From Glandiceps talaboti (Eukaryota; Hemichordata; Enteropneusta; Spengelidae), in contig NC_135567.1 of NCBI RefSeq assembly GCF_964340395.1, forward strand, positions 558,883-622,882: 64,000 nucleotides of DNA. The letters are read 5' to 3'. How positions within the stretch are numbered: position 1 is the first letter of the stretch; each line of letters opens with the position of its first letter. A model generated the notes under the pieces. That model ran no database searches and was not told the origin of the DNA. It worked only from the letters and a program-made list of their open reading frames with translations. The position numbers and the translations under genes are program-made. Below are positions 1 through 11,476 of this stretch, piece after piece.

Positions 1-2680
1 TAATAGACACTACTGTATAGTGGTAAGTAGTAGACACTGGTGGTATTATTATAGACCCTGATAATAGACACTACTGTATAGTGGTAAGTAGTAGATACTG
101 GTGGTATTACTATAGACCCAGATGATAGACAGTACTGTATAGTGGTAAATAGTAGACATTGGTGGTATCACTATAGACCCTGATAATAAAGAGTACTGTA
201 TAGTGTAGTAGACACTGGTGGTATTACTATAGACCCTGATAATAGACACTACTGTATAGTGGTAAGTAATAGACATTGGTGGTATTTCTATAGACCCAGA
301 TAATAGACACTACTGTATAGTGGTAATTAGTAGACACTGGTGGTATTACTGTAGACTCTGATAATAGACAGTATTGTATAGTGGTAAATAGTATACACTG
401 TTGGTATTACTATAGACCCTGATAATAGACAGTACTGTATAGTGGTAAATAGTAGACATTGGTGGTATTATTGTAGACCCTGATAATAGACAGTACTGTA
501 TAGTGGTAAATAGTATACACTGTTGGTATTACTATAGACCCTGATAATAGACACTACTGTATAGTGGTAGATAGTAGATATTGGTGGTAATACTATAGAC
601 CCACATAATAGACACTACTGTATAGTGGTAAATAGTAGACATTGGTGGTATTACTATAGACCCTGATAATAGACAGTACCGTATAGTGGTAAATAGTAGA
701 CACTGGTGGTATTGCTATAGACCCTGATAATAGACAGTACTGTATAGTGGTAAGTAGTAGATATTGGTGGTATTACTATAGACCCTAGTAATAGACACTA
801 CTGTATAGTGGTAAAAAGTAGACATTGGTGGTATTACTATAGACCCTGATAATAGATAGTACTGTATAGTGGTAAATAGTAGACATTGGTGGTATTATTG
901 TAGACCCTGATAATAGACAGTACTGTATAGTGGTAAGTAGTAGACACTGGTGGTATTACTATAGACCCTGATAATAGATAGTACTGTATAGTGGTAAGTA
1001 GTAGACATTGGTGGTATTACTGTAGAACCTGATAATAGACAGTACTGTATAGTGGTAAATAGTATACACTGTTGGTATTACTATAGACCCTGATAATAGA
1101 TAGTACTGTATAGTGGTAAATAGTATACACTGTTGGTATTACTATAGACCCTGATAATAGATAGTACTGTATAGTGGTAAATAGTATACACTGTTGGTAT
1201 TACTATAGACCCTGATAATAGACAGTACTGTATAGTGGTAAATAGTATACACTGTTGGTATTATTATAGACCCTGATAATAGATGGTACTGTATAGTGGT
1301 AAGTAGTAGACACTGGTGGTATTACTATAGACCCTGATAATAGATAGTACTGTATAGTGGTAAGTAGTAGACATTGGTGGTATTATTGTAGACCCAGATA
1401 ATAGACAGTACTGTATAGTGGTAAATAGTATACACTGTTGGTATTACTATAGACCCTGATAATAGATAGTACTGTATAGTGGTAAATAGTAGACATTGGT
1501 GGTATTACTGTAGAACCTGATAATAGACAGTACTGTATAGTGGTAAATAGTATACACTGTTGGTATTACTATAGACCCTGATAATAGACAGTACTGTATA
1601 GTGGTAAGTAGTAGACACTGGTGGTATTATTGTAGACCCTGATAATAGACAGTACTGTATAGTGGTAAATAGTAGACATCGGTGGTATTACTATAGACCC
1701 TTATAATCGACACTACTGTATAGTGGTAAATAGTAGACATTGGTGGTATTACTATAGACCCTGATAATAGATAGTACTGTTTAGTGGTAAATAGTAGACA
1801 ATGGTGGTATTACTGTAGACCCTGATAATAGACACAACTGTATAGTGGTAAATAGTAGACACTGGTGGTATTACTGTAGACCCTGATAATAGATGGTACT
1901 GTATAGTGGTAAGTAGTAGACACTGGTGGTATTACTGTAGACCCTGATAATAGATAGTACTGTATAGTGGTAAGTAGTAGACATCGGTGGTATTACTATA
2001 GACCCTTATAATAAACACTACTGTATAGTGGTAAATAGTAGACATTGGTGGTATTACTATAGACCCTGATAATAGATAGTACTGTTTAGTGGTAAATAGT
2101 AGACAATGGTGGTATTACTGTAGACCCTGATAATAGACACAACTGTATAGTGGTAAATAGTAGACACTGGTGGTATTACTATAGACCCTGATAATAGACA
2201 CAACTGTATAGTGGTAAGTAGTAGACACTGGTGGTATTACTGTAGACCCTGATAATAGATGGTACTGTATAGTGGTAAGTAGTAGACATTGGTGGTATTA
2301 CTGTAGACCCTGATAATAGATAGTACTGTATAGTGGTAAGTAGTAGACATTGGTGGTATTACTATAGACCCAGATAATAGACACTACTGTATAGTGGTAA
2401 GTAGTAGACATTGGTGGTATTACTATAGACCCTGAAAATAGACAGTACTGTATAGTGGTAAGTAGTAGACATTGGTGGTATTACTATAGACCCTGAAAAT
2501 AGACAGTACTGTATAGTGGTAAGTAGTAGACATTGGTGGTATTACTATAGACCCAGATAATAGACACTACTGTATAGTGGTAAATAGTAGACATTGGTGG
2601 TATTACTGTAGACCCTGATAATAGATGGTACTGTATAGTGGTAAGTAGTAGACATTGGTGGTATTACTATAGACCCTGTG
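1..2680. repeat. Minisatellite, 61 bp unit, about 44 copies
   Basis: The motif TAATAGACA...GTATAGTGGTAA...GGTGGTATTA..TATAGACCC recurs every 61 bp (for example at 2, 62 and 123) from the first base of the window to about 2680. The array is therefore cut by the window edge. Units differ by scattered substitutions (GACACT/GATAGT/GACAGT; TAGACA/TATACA). Neighbouring units share variants in runs, which suggests local duplication of blocks. No gene is seen in it; short minus-strand open frames are by-products of the repeat. Confidence 0.97.
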
Positions 2681-4005
2681 TTGTTACGTCACAGTGAAAT
2701 AGAAATATATAGTGTGGGTACCCCTGTATTGTTAAGTCAATGTAATAAAAAAAGTGGAAAAGAAATAAATCATAGTATAGTGTGGGTACCCCTGTGTAGT
2801 TATGTTGCAATGTAATAGAAATATAGTAGTGTGTGTACCCCTGTGTAGTTACATCACAGTGGAATAGAAATGTATAGTGTGTGTACCCCTGTGTAGTTAC
2901 ATCGCAATGTAATAGAAATATATGTAGTGTGTGTACCCCTGTGTTGTTATGTCACAGTGGAATAGAAATGTATAGTGTGGGTACCCCTGTCTAGTTATGT
3001 CACAGTGGAATAGAAATATATGTAGTGTGTGTACCCCTGTGTAGTTACATCACAGTGGAATAGAAATGTATAGTGTGTGTACCCCTGTGTAGTTACGTCG
3101 CAATGTAATAGAAATGTATAGTGTGTGTACCCCTGTGTAGTTACATCACAGTGGAATAGAAATGTGTAGTGTGTGTTCCCCTGTATTGTTAAGTCACAAT
3201 GTGATAAAAAAATATTGTAGTATAGATTGGTTACCCCTGTGTAGTTACGTCACAGTGGAATAGAAATAAATCATAGTATAGTGTGGGTACCCCTGTGTAG
3301 TTACATCACAATGTAATAGAAATATATGTAGTGTGGGTACCCCTGTGTAGTTACATCACAGTGGAATAGAAATGTATAGTGTGGGTACCCCTGTGTAGTT
3401 ATGTCACAGTGGAATAAAAATATATGTAGTGTGGGTACCCCTGTGTAGTTACATCACAATGTAATAGAAATATATGTAGTGTGTGTACCCCTGTGTAGTT
3501 ACATCACAGTGGAATAGAAATGTATAGTGTGTGTACCTCTGTGTAGTTACATCACAGTGGAATAGAAATGCATAGTGTTTGTACCCCTGTGTAGTTATGT
3601 CACAGTGGAATAGAAATATATGTAGTGTGGGTACCCCTGTATTGTTAAGTCACAATGTAATAAAAAAATATTGTAGTATAGAGTGGGTACCCCTGTGTAG
3701 TTACATCGCAATGTAATAGAAATATATGTAGTGTGTGTACCCCTGTGTAGTTACATCACAGTGGAATAGAAATGTATAGTGTTTGTACCCCTGTGTAGTT
3801 ATGTCACAGTGGAATAGAAATATATGTAGTGTGGGTACCCCTGTATTGTTAAGTCACAATGTAATAAAAAAATATTGTAGTATAGAGTGGGTACCCCTGT
3901 GTAGTTACATCGCAATGTAATAGAAATATATGTAGTGTGTGTACCCCTGTGTAGTTACATCACAGTGGAATAGAAATGTATAGTGTGGGTACCCCTGTGT
4001 AGTTA
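2681..4005. repeat. Minisatellite, about 48 bp unit with length variants
   Basis: The unit reads roughly TAGTGTGGGTACCCCTGTGT then AGTTACATCACAGTGGAATAGAAATGTA. It varies between about 46 and 65 bp because of inserts such as ATATG or AATATTGTAGTATAGA. It abuts the 61 bp array with no unique spacer; the join falls in a shared ACCCTG/CCCCTG. Some copies carry TTACGTCA, a CRE/ATF-like octamer. No gene is seen. Confidence 0.95.
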
Positions 4006-4049
4006 TGTCAGAATGTTTTTTTACAACATGACATAACAAAACAGTATAT

Positions 4050-4084
4050 TTATGATGTAACAACACAGGGGTACCCACACTATG
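4050..4084. repeat. Inverted unit at the end of the 48 bp array
   Basis: TGATGTAACAACACAGGGGT followed by ACCCACACTAT is the reverse complement of the preceding array's unit (ATAGTGTGGGTACCCCTGTG...). The last direct unit ends near 4013. The array thus ends in a short hairpin-capable inversion. Confidence 0.8.
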
Positions 4085-4098
4085 CGAATTATTACCCC

Positions 4099-4145
4099 AA
4101 AGGGCATAGCTCAATGGGGGCTTCTACATTGGGCTGGTTCATCTG
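4099..4145 (+). other. Possible tRNA-derived SINE head
   Basis: GGGCATAGCTCAATGGGGGC contains a good match to a pol III A box (TAGCTCAATGG). GGTTCATCT, about 25 bases downstream, partly matches a B box. No cloverleaf or full tRNA can be drawn, so this is at best the head of a tRNA-derived short interspersed element, and it could be chance. The rest of 4086-4815 is unique AT-rich sequence with no gene I can support. Confidence 0.25.
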
Positions 4146-4815
4146 TTAATCTGTCCATCCATCTGACCTTCAGTGTCACACTTTGTCCACTAACTCTTGG
4201 AAGTTTAACAGATAGTTTAACAAGTGTCTTCACCCATGTTATCAATCATGAGCTTTTTAATGGCCCATTGACTTTTGGCCTTGAACTTCTTCTTCATAGC
4301 CATATTATTGTCTCTGATACTTAGCAGAAACCAAATTTTAAAGGATGGAGTGTGATGTTCATTTGTTTAGGGCTAGATAAATGGATAAATCGTGTTGCAT
4401 AATGTTGACAGTGACACATGTGAATGTTGGGCACTGAATCAATGAGTGATCACTGGCAATGGCATAAATAATTACAGTGGTATTTAAAGCATCCTAACTT
4501 TGACGTTGGTGATAGTTTTGGTTCAAGATTTCTGAGTTTCAAGGATGTCCAATGTCAGCTTTCAGTTTCAAGTTTACAGTATGTAACTAATGTTGTCATT
4601 TGATATAGCAGGACCAAATCATATTACACAGCCAATAACTAACAGTAATTAATATAAATTAATTATTTCAAAGTTTGTTTGACTGTATTATTTGCAAGTT
4701 TTTCTTGTCATATTTGGAACTTTTTAAAGTCATGGGAGGGTTTTTTTCAAAAATGTTTTTTATTTTTCATAAACTCTTGTCATGAAATTGGAGGGTGAAT
4801 GACAGGAGCTAGCCA

Positions 4816-5006
4816 CCTATAGCTGAGATGATTGGTACTACTAGCATTTCTCTATAAAATTGATGTATCTATAGCTGAGATGATTGGTACTACTGTAGTA
4901 GTAGTAATAGTAGTAATAGTAGTTCTAGTAGTAGTAGTAGTAGTAATAGTAGTAGTAGTAGTAGTAGTAATAGTAGTAGTAATAGTAGTAGTAGTAGTAA
5001 TAATAA

Positions 5007-5041
<35 letters not shown>

Positions 5042-5126
5042 ATAGTAGTAGTAATAGTAGTAGTAGTAGTAATAATAGTAGTAGTAGTAGTAGTAGTAGT
5101 AATAATAGTAGTAGTAGTAGTAGTAA

Positions 5127-5161
<35 letters not shown>

Positions 5162-5324
5162 ATAGTAGTAGTAATAGTAGTAGTAGTAGTAATAATAGTA
5201 GTAGTAGTAGTAGTAGTAGTAGTAATAGTAGTAGTAATAGTAGTAGTAGTAGTAGTAATAATAGTAGTAGTAGTAGTAGTAGTAGTAGTAATAGTAGTAG
5301 TAATAGTAGTAGTAGTAGTAGTAA

Positions 5325-5362
<38 letters not shown>

Positions 5363-5366
5363 ATAA

Positions 5367-5410
<44 letters not shown>

Positions 5411-5411
5411 A

Positions 5412-5446
<35 letters not shown>

Positions 5447-5447
5447 A

Positions 5448-5494
<47 letters not shown>

Positions 5495-5546
5495 CTAGTA
5501 GTAGTAGTAGTAGTAGTAGTAGTTGTAGTAGTAGTAGTAGTAGTAA

Positions 5547-5578
<32 letters not shown>

Positions 5579-5579
5579 A

Positions 5580-5611
<32 letters not shown>

Positions 5612-5702
5612 ATAGTAGTAGTAATAGTAGTAGTAATAGTAGTAGTAGTAGTAGTAATAATAGTAGTAGTAGTAGTAATAGTAGTAGTAGTAGTAGTAAT
5701 AA

Positions 5703-5749
<47 letters not shown>

Positions 5750-5866
5750 ATAGTAGTAGTATTAATAGTAGTAGTAGTAGTAATAGTAGTAGTAGTAATA
5801 ATAGTAGTAATAGTAGTAGTAGTAGTAGGTATGTATTCTGTTGCTGTTACAGAGCAAACACACTGC

Positions 5867-5906
<40 letters not shown>

Positions 5907-5939
5907 TGTAGTAGTAGTAGTAATAGTAATAGTAGTAGC

Positions 5940-5987
<48 letters not shown>

Positions 5988-5992
5988 TTGTA
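4816..5992. repeat. (TAG/TAA)n trinucleotide microsatellite, about 1.1 kb
   Basis: This is an almost uninterrupted trinucleotide run of TAG with interspersed TAA and rare TTG/CTAG changes, from about 4893 to 5992. Because the period is 3 it gives long open frames of poly-Val/Ile, poly-Thr/Ile, poly-Leu and poly-Ser, which are artefacts. The left flank carries a short tandem duplication (AGCTGAGATGATTGGTACTA at about 4822 and 4873). A 40 bp non-repeat island (5828-5868) interrupts the run and has a second copy just after it (5994-6035). Confidence 0.98.
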
Positions 5993-6101
5993 TGTATGTA
6001 TTCTGTTGCTGTTACAGAGCAGACTCACTGCAAGCAATAGTTGTGTGCTATCTTCATAGCAAGGTGCAAAACTAATGTGTGTGTTTGACTTTGCTGTCTA
6101 G

Positions 6102-6212
6102 GACATACCAAGAGTTATAACAGGCAATAATATATTACTATCACCCCGACCAGACATTCCAGGTAGTAGTACATATATACGACCTAGTAGACTAAGTGGA
6201 ATTGGAACGTGA
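6102..6212 (+). CDS. Probable last coding exon of an unidentified gene
   Basis: After a pyrimidine-rich acceptor (TTTGACTTTGCTGTCTAG), one frame is open for 36 codons to a TGA at 6210-6212. It begins DIPRVITGNNILLSPRPDIP and ends RPSRLSGIGT. The other two frames hit stops within about 30 bases. The composition (Ser, Pro, Arg, Ile) suggests a disordered C-terminus; I do not recognise the family. Alternative readings are splicing out at CCAG|GTAGTA (6163) or at GGT|GTAAGT (about 6218), the latter placing an intron in the 3' UTR. No AATAAA is seen in the following 150 bases. The upstream exons would have to lie before the microsatellite or left of the window. It does not join the gene that starts at 13532, because that gene has its own start upstream of its exons. 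Confidence 0.45.
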   Translation, partial: DIPRVITGNNILLSPRPDIPGSSTYIRPSRLSGIGT

Positions 6213-6424
6213 TTGGTGTAAGTAGGCTTTAACTTGTAATGTTTTAATATTGTGAATGTATTTATTTCAACAATAGAGTTAATTTAGCTGAACATGCACA
6301 GAATATGTTTTTATGAAAGTAACAGAGTTTTCTATGATGAAGTAATTACCATGATCCTGTATAGCTGGCTAAGTATTTCTTTTCTCTTTAACAGAAACAG
6401 CATCCCCATGATAGCGGGTGGGGG

Positions 6425-6610
6425 TGGGGGTATGAGCACATTTTACCTTCCGTAAGGAAGGTTTTAATATAGCGATGAAGTCTGTGTGTGTGTGTGTGTG
6501 TGTGTTTGTGTCTGTGTCTGTGTCTGTATCACCATTTCCGAAAAACGGCTGCATCAATTCAAACGAAATTTCATAGACATGTTCCATAGGGTAATGGCCA
6601 GAACTGACAG
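6425..6610 (+). repeat. Dispersed repeat, copy 1 (CCTTCC-GTAA-GGAAGG head, GT-rich core)
   Basis: TTTTACCTTCCGTAAGGAAGG is followed by GCGATGAAGTCTGTGTGT, a (GT)n/(CTGT)n core, then ACGGCTGCATCAATTC...GGGTAATGGCCAGAACTGA and a (CAGA)n tail. The same order recurs about 390 bp downstream. The head forms a 6 bp stem (CCTTCC/GGAAGG). No coding capacity is seen. This looks like a short non-autonomous interspersed element. Confidence 0.75.
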
Positions 6611-6814
6611 ACAGACAGACATATAGATAGACAGACAGGCATACAGACAGATACATACATCATTTTTAGCTACTAGTATGGCCAAAATTCAGTCAAATTT
6701 AATATACTCAGGGATATATATAATATATTAATGAAACCCATATAATATATTAAATATACTCAGGGATATATATATATTAGTTTGTCGTAGTTTGTTGACT
6801 TTCTGGATTCAACA

Positions 6815-6972
6815 TATTCATTTTTACCTTCCGTACCGATGAAGTCTGTGTGTCTGTGTGTGTGTGTCTGTGTGTGTGTGTGTGTCTGTATCACGATTTC
6901 TGAAAAAAACGGCTGCATCAATTCAAACGAAATTTCATAGATATGTTCTGTAGGGTAATGGCCAGAACTGAT
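6815..6972 (+). repeat. Dispersed repeat, copy 2
   Basis: This is a second, diverged copy of the element at 6425-6610. It has TTTTACCTTCCGTA..CGATGAAGTCTGTGTG, a GT core, then CGGCTGCATCAATTCAAACG through GGGTAATGGCCAGAACTGA. The AAGGAAGGTTTTAATATAG part of the head is missing. Confidence 0.75.
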
Positions 6973-7036
6973 TAGGTTTTGATAATAATCCAATGAATAT
7001 TAATGACCAATTTGAGTAATTAATCGATCGAACGAA

Positions 7037-7195
7037 TATAAAGTTGGCGTCGGATTCAGATTCAGGTAGCGTTATCTTATGAACGTTATATTGAGCATCA
7101 GATGGCCTCAGATCCGAAGACACGCGATGGACTCAAACCTGAATTACACTCAATATGACGCTACCTGAATCTGAATATGACACCAACTTTATACT
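7037..7195. mobile_element. Foldback (MITE-like) inverted repeat
   Basis: TATAAAGTTGGCGTCGGATT then CAGATTCAGGTAGCGTTAT (7038 onward) is matched in reverse complement by ACGCTACCTGAATCTGAATA then TGACACCAACTTTATA ending near 7192. The arms are about 45-55 bp with a few mismatches around a loop of about 50 bp. No transposase is present, so this fits a non-autonomous foldback element. Confidence 0.7.
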
Positions 7196-7509
7196 CATGC
7201 TCTACATAGCTCTACACTGAGAAAGACTCTGTTTTCAGGGGTTTCGTATGTGCCAACCTTATTTATGTTTCCCTTGGATCTGCACTCTGCATTGGCTGGA
7301 CAAACACAAGAAAAAATAAGACCGAGGCAGGGTATTTAACTTGATTCAAACTAACCAGAAAACATTTTTTTTTCTTGGCCTTAAAATAGGATTACAATGA
7401 GCACGGAGTTCACAAACAGGTTCAGGTTCACTGAACCGTGTAGAAATGTTACCATGGACTATTATTGAATTTCCAAAAACCCGGCCCACGAGCGTCAGCT
7501 GTAGAATTT

Positions 7510-7955
7510 AAAGACAAATTTCCAGGAGACTGTGATCAGTCATGATAGCTGGTGTGATGTCACAATTCATCAAATAAGATTTCCAGGAGACTGTGATCAG
7601 TCATGATAGCTGGTGTGATGTCACAATTCATCAAATAAGATTTCCAGGAGACTGTGATCAGTCATGATAGCTGGTGTGATGTCACAATTCATCAAATAAG
7701 ATTTACAGGAGACTGTGATCAGTCATGATAGCTGGTGTGATGTCACAATTCATCAAATACGATTTACAGGAGACTGTGATCAGTCATGATAGCTGGTGTG
7801 ATGTCACAATTCATCAAATATGATTTCCAGGAGACTGTGGTCAGTCATGATAGCTGGTGTGATGTCACAATTCATCAAATATGATTTCCAGGAGACTGTG
7901 GTCAGTCTTGATAGCTGGTGTGATGTCACAATTCATCAAATACGATTTCCAGGTG
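7510..7955. repeat. Minisatellite, 61 bp unit, about 7.4 copies
   Basis: GATTTCCAGGAGACTGTGAT..CAGTCATGATAGCTGGTGTG..ATGTCACAATTCATCAAATA repeats every 61 bp (GATTTCC at 7578 and 7639). Copies are nearly identical. The array stops at the edge of the L1-like relic. Its sequence is unrelated to the 61 bp array at 1-2680. The preceding stretch, 7196-7500, shows nothing I can support. Confidence 0.95.
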
Positions 7956-9120
7956 CGCGGGACAAAGAAATAATCAAGCCGGGAGGCTGATCTCCCCCTT
8001 GTCACGTATACTGTACTCTACCGGGGTGAAGCAGACGAAATGCATCTACACAGTTATTTGTGATTAAAAAACAAAAAACAGCCTTTCTCGATTTTTTTTT
8101 ATCATCAATAGTACCCACCCCCATAGAGCAACGATCCTGTCCCGGGTCCATTGCAATATTGAAATCACCTCCACACAGAATTGGCAAATGTAGAAAATTC
8201 AAACTAAGATGCCGACTTAACTTGTCAATAACATTAATTTGTTCTGTTCCCGCATTGGGTAAATACACATTTACTAACACAAAATGACGTTTGTTGCATT
8301 TAACTTCATTGGCTACAACTTACATCTGTACTAAATGTCAAAACTGTAGTTTTTCTTGAAAAGAATTGACACGCCCCCGGCTACGATTTGTCATGTGGCT
8401 AAAAAACATATCACTTCCTCATTCCTTCTGCCCATACCTTTCTGATTGAGCAGTGCTATGACACTCTTGCAAAAATACAACATCCACTTTTTTACTTTGC
8501 AAAAAATTGAAAATACATTTCCTTTTCCTTTCATCACCTAACCCTCTCACATTCAAAGAAAGAAATTTAAGACAATCCAAAACTACACAAAACACGCAAC
8601 AAAAACGTGCGACACGGGAAGGGCACACTAAAGATGGCCCAAACTAGAGAAAAACTGCAGAGAAGACAAGCAAAATAAATAAATAAAGCAGCAAGGTGTA
8701 CAAAAAGGAGGCACCTCCTCCCAACAAAAACAAACTAGAGATTACACGGGGATATCACTATTCAATACCGTAACATAGTAATTTGGAGACCCGTTAAAGT
8801 TACATGTACAAAACACACTTAATTGTTCTATTCCCGCAAAGTTTTTACTCTGCCTTCTGAATCTCTATACTTCAGGATAGCAGGGTAGGCGATAAACGGC
8901 TTCCAAGATGGGTGATCCCTTTTCAATTTTTTCAGAGCTGGTTATAACGCCCGGCGTTCTACACAGAGTTTTGGTGAAAAATCTTGAGAGATGAAAATGC
9001 TATTGCCTTGGAATGGGTTTCCTTTTAAAGTGGTTGCAGCTCTCGATAGAATCATTTCTTTTTCATCAGTTCTCACAAATGCAACGTGTATAGAGCGTAT
9101 ATGGATACTTTTTTTCATGG
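7956..9120 (-). mobile_element. L1/Tx1-like non-LTR retrotransposon relic (ORF1 end plus endonuclease)
   Basis: Read on the minus strand, 9110-8942 encodes an ORF1p-like C-terminus (GNSIFISQDFSPKL, then a basic end). 8580-8419 encodes the start of an ORF2-type APE endonuclease (FLSLNVRGLGDERKRKCIF...VVFLQECHS). 8280-8002 encodes its centre, with VNVYLPNAGTEQI, the GGDFN core motif and LLHPGRVQYT. The order ORF1, spacer, endonuclease is that of L1-clade elements. Frames are broken between the blocks and the reverse transcriptase is missing, so it is a dead, 3'-truncated or rearranged copy. It abuts the 61 bp minisatellite on its left. Confidence 0.8.
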
Positions 9121-11230
9121 GGAGACAATGTAGGTAATTTTTATACAACTTGTATATAACATTGTTGCAATTTGAATATTTTTTAGGGTTACACGATACA
9201 TAAACATAATCATAAAACACTGACTTCAACTTATACTTGTACAGTTGACAGATGGAAAATAGTCGTATTTGTGAATGAATACATCTACTGAAACACATGA
9301 CTATGAATTCAGTAATTTTACATTGGCAGAGTATTACTACATTGATACAGGGATGTAAGGGGAGGGTGGGGGAGGGGTTTCCAATGGAAATTAATACTGA
9401 ACATACTAAATATAGGAACTGATGACCCAATCAGTTGGGGATTTAAAATTTAAGTTCAACAACGTTAACCCTATTTTGTTTGTTTTGGTTTTATGGGTTT
9501 TTTTCTTGAACATTTATCACAAGGAACAATTACAAAAAACAAATAAATAAAATAAAATAAATATATATATACATAAAATAAATATGCAAAAACAAAAGTA
9601 TGAGTACATGCACAGATTTCTTGGTGCACAAAACTATCATTGAGTTAGCATCTTATCCTTCCTTGAGAAAAGTATAAATGCCAGACTCTCAAACAAAAGG
9701 AAATGAAAATATTTTTTGACATTTATTTGTATACCTACACATGTATATACAGGTGTGTGTATACATGTATTACTTATTACTATGTTTCTATATAGTATAT
9801 AGAACAGTTTGTATTGCTTTGATAGTGTACAGGCCTGTATATGCATGAATAAATATACATGTTCATGTATACAGATATTCATGATTATTAATTTCAATTT
9901 CATATTATCATGCAAATGTTTTTTAATTTTATTCATTAATTTAATAAGTTGCCTTTTTTCTACTTTTTTGTTGGCGGGGGAGTTTGGCTTCCTGTGCATT
10001 CTTATGAATTGTTATTTTATTTATTTTTTATTTAAAAAAATAAATATTTACAATTCAATCAATTCAGATGTAAAAAGATCATAAATCTACCTTGAAATTA
10101 GGATTTTCGCCAGACAATTTTACATTGTTTTAATAAACAATATTTGTTCAAAGTCTTCATTAAATTATTTTGGTAGTTAACACAGATACACACAAACAAA
10201 CACACATGTATATCCACACACACTGAGACAAATATAAACAATCTGTTATGTTTATTGGTTTGGTATGGACTATTTCTTTTTGGAGGATGTGGCTGTGAAA
10301 AGAACCATTTGGTTTGATTGGCCTTCACAAAATCCAGTTGACTTGGTAACAGATTTAAATGGGTTAATTCCAAAGATAGTCCTTGTAGACCATTTTAATG
10401 ATTCCTTTGGAAAGGCCTGTATGATTTGGTTCTAGTGAGTAATGTGAGTAAAACCCAATTGTAATAATATAAAGCCCTTAAACTTTGGTGAGATGTCTTG
10501 AGCAGCACAGGTTGTAGTACAGGTATTTCTGACGATCCATTGACATGTCAGTTGATACAAGGCTCTCAGGTAGGTTGTCTGCAGTCAATATTGAGACGTC
10601 CATCATTGACCTCAGTATTTGGATTTTATTTCTGTCTCTTTACTGTTTGTTCTTCTTTTACATGCACTACTCCTAGATGTTGATGATGGAAGCAAAAGTG
10701 ATGATATTTGCTGCCAAATTGTACCAATTTTGCTGATCTGAAATATCAAAATATGCCAATCAGTATTTTCATGTGTATTAATGTTTCTGTAAAATGTCAA
10801 GAATAAAATTTGGTTGTCACTTCCACTTAAGTTAATTTCACTGGTTTTAATAAGAGATGGGGTAAAGACTGTTTTCAATAGTGTATTAATTCCTTAGCCT
10901 CACCTGTCAACTGATGTGGATTTATATAGTGGATGACTCAGGACATTGAGTATGTAGTCATTAACCTTCTTTCTAATGATTTGCTCATGTATCTATTTTG
11001 ACCATTAAAATTTACACTATTCTCGGCAAAGTATGGTGCATCACTGCAGAATTTTGAAGTATTTACAAGACAAAGGAAATAGTCAATTCTAGTCAGTTTC
11101 TACTAAAGAAAAGCTAATGTCTAATCATATTATTAGCTACATGCACAAATTTTACCCTGACTTAATCAGATTGAGTTAAATCTTACCACCAGTTAAACAA
11201 GAAAATAAGGCAGAAATTGTGTAATAAATA
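9121..11230. other. AT-rich non-coding stretch
   Basis: The sequence is largely AT-rich, with short A/T runs (for example AAATAAATAAAATAAAATAA near 9539) and short palindromic TACATGTATA motifs near 9730-9860. Open frames on both strands are short, biased in composition, and without recognisable domains or convincing splice signals. Confidence 0.6.
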
Positions 11231-11236
11231 TTTAGA

Positions 11237-11476
11237 TTGCTTGGAGAAAAAAAATTATTCGGTGATACAAGGAAAGATGGAAGTGATAACAAATTATGTA
11301 CTTTAATAGGATTTTCAAGAATACATTTCAGTTTGAAGACTTATACACACAATGTAGAAATTTCTCAGGAGAAATTTAGGCTAAGTGATCATAATTTGGG
11401 TATAGAAATGGGAAGAAAAAGTAAACCAAGATTACCTATGAAGGGAAGAGTTTTCACAGATACAAGAATAATGTGA
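11237..11476 (+). mobile_element. Probable LINE endonuclease fragment
   Basis: The open frame carries FSRIHFSLKTYTHNVEI, then LSDHNLGIEMGRKSK. This resembles the C-terminal part of APE-type LINE endonucleases, where an Arg-Ile-(Asp/His)-Phe-(Phe/Ser)-Leu block is followed by the conserved Ser-Asp-His. Nothing else of an element is recognisable around it. The basis is motif resemblance only. Confidence 0.4.

Noticed and set aside
4832-6059. Poly-Val/Ile, poly-Thr, poly-Leu and poly-Ser frames
   Set aside because: Trinucleotide microsatellite; every frame without a stop is open by composition.
9637-10373. Open frames of 90-120 codons on both strands
   Set aside because: AT-rich chance frames with biased composition and no domain or splice support.
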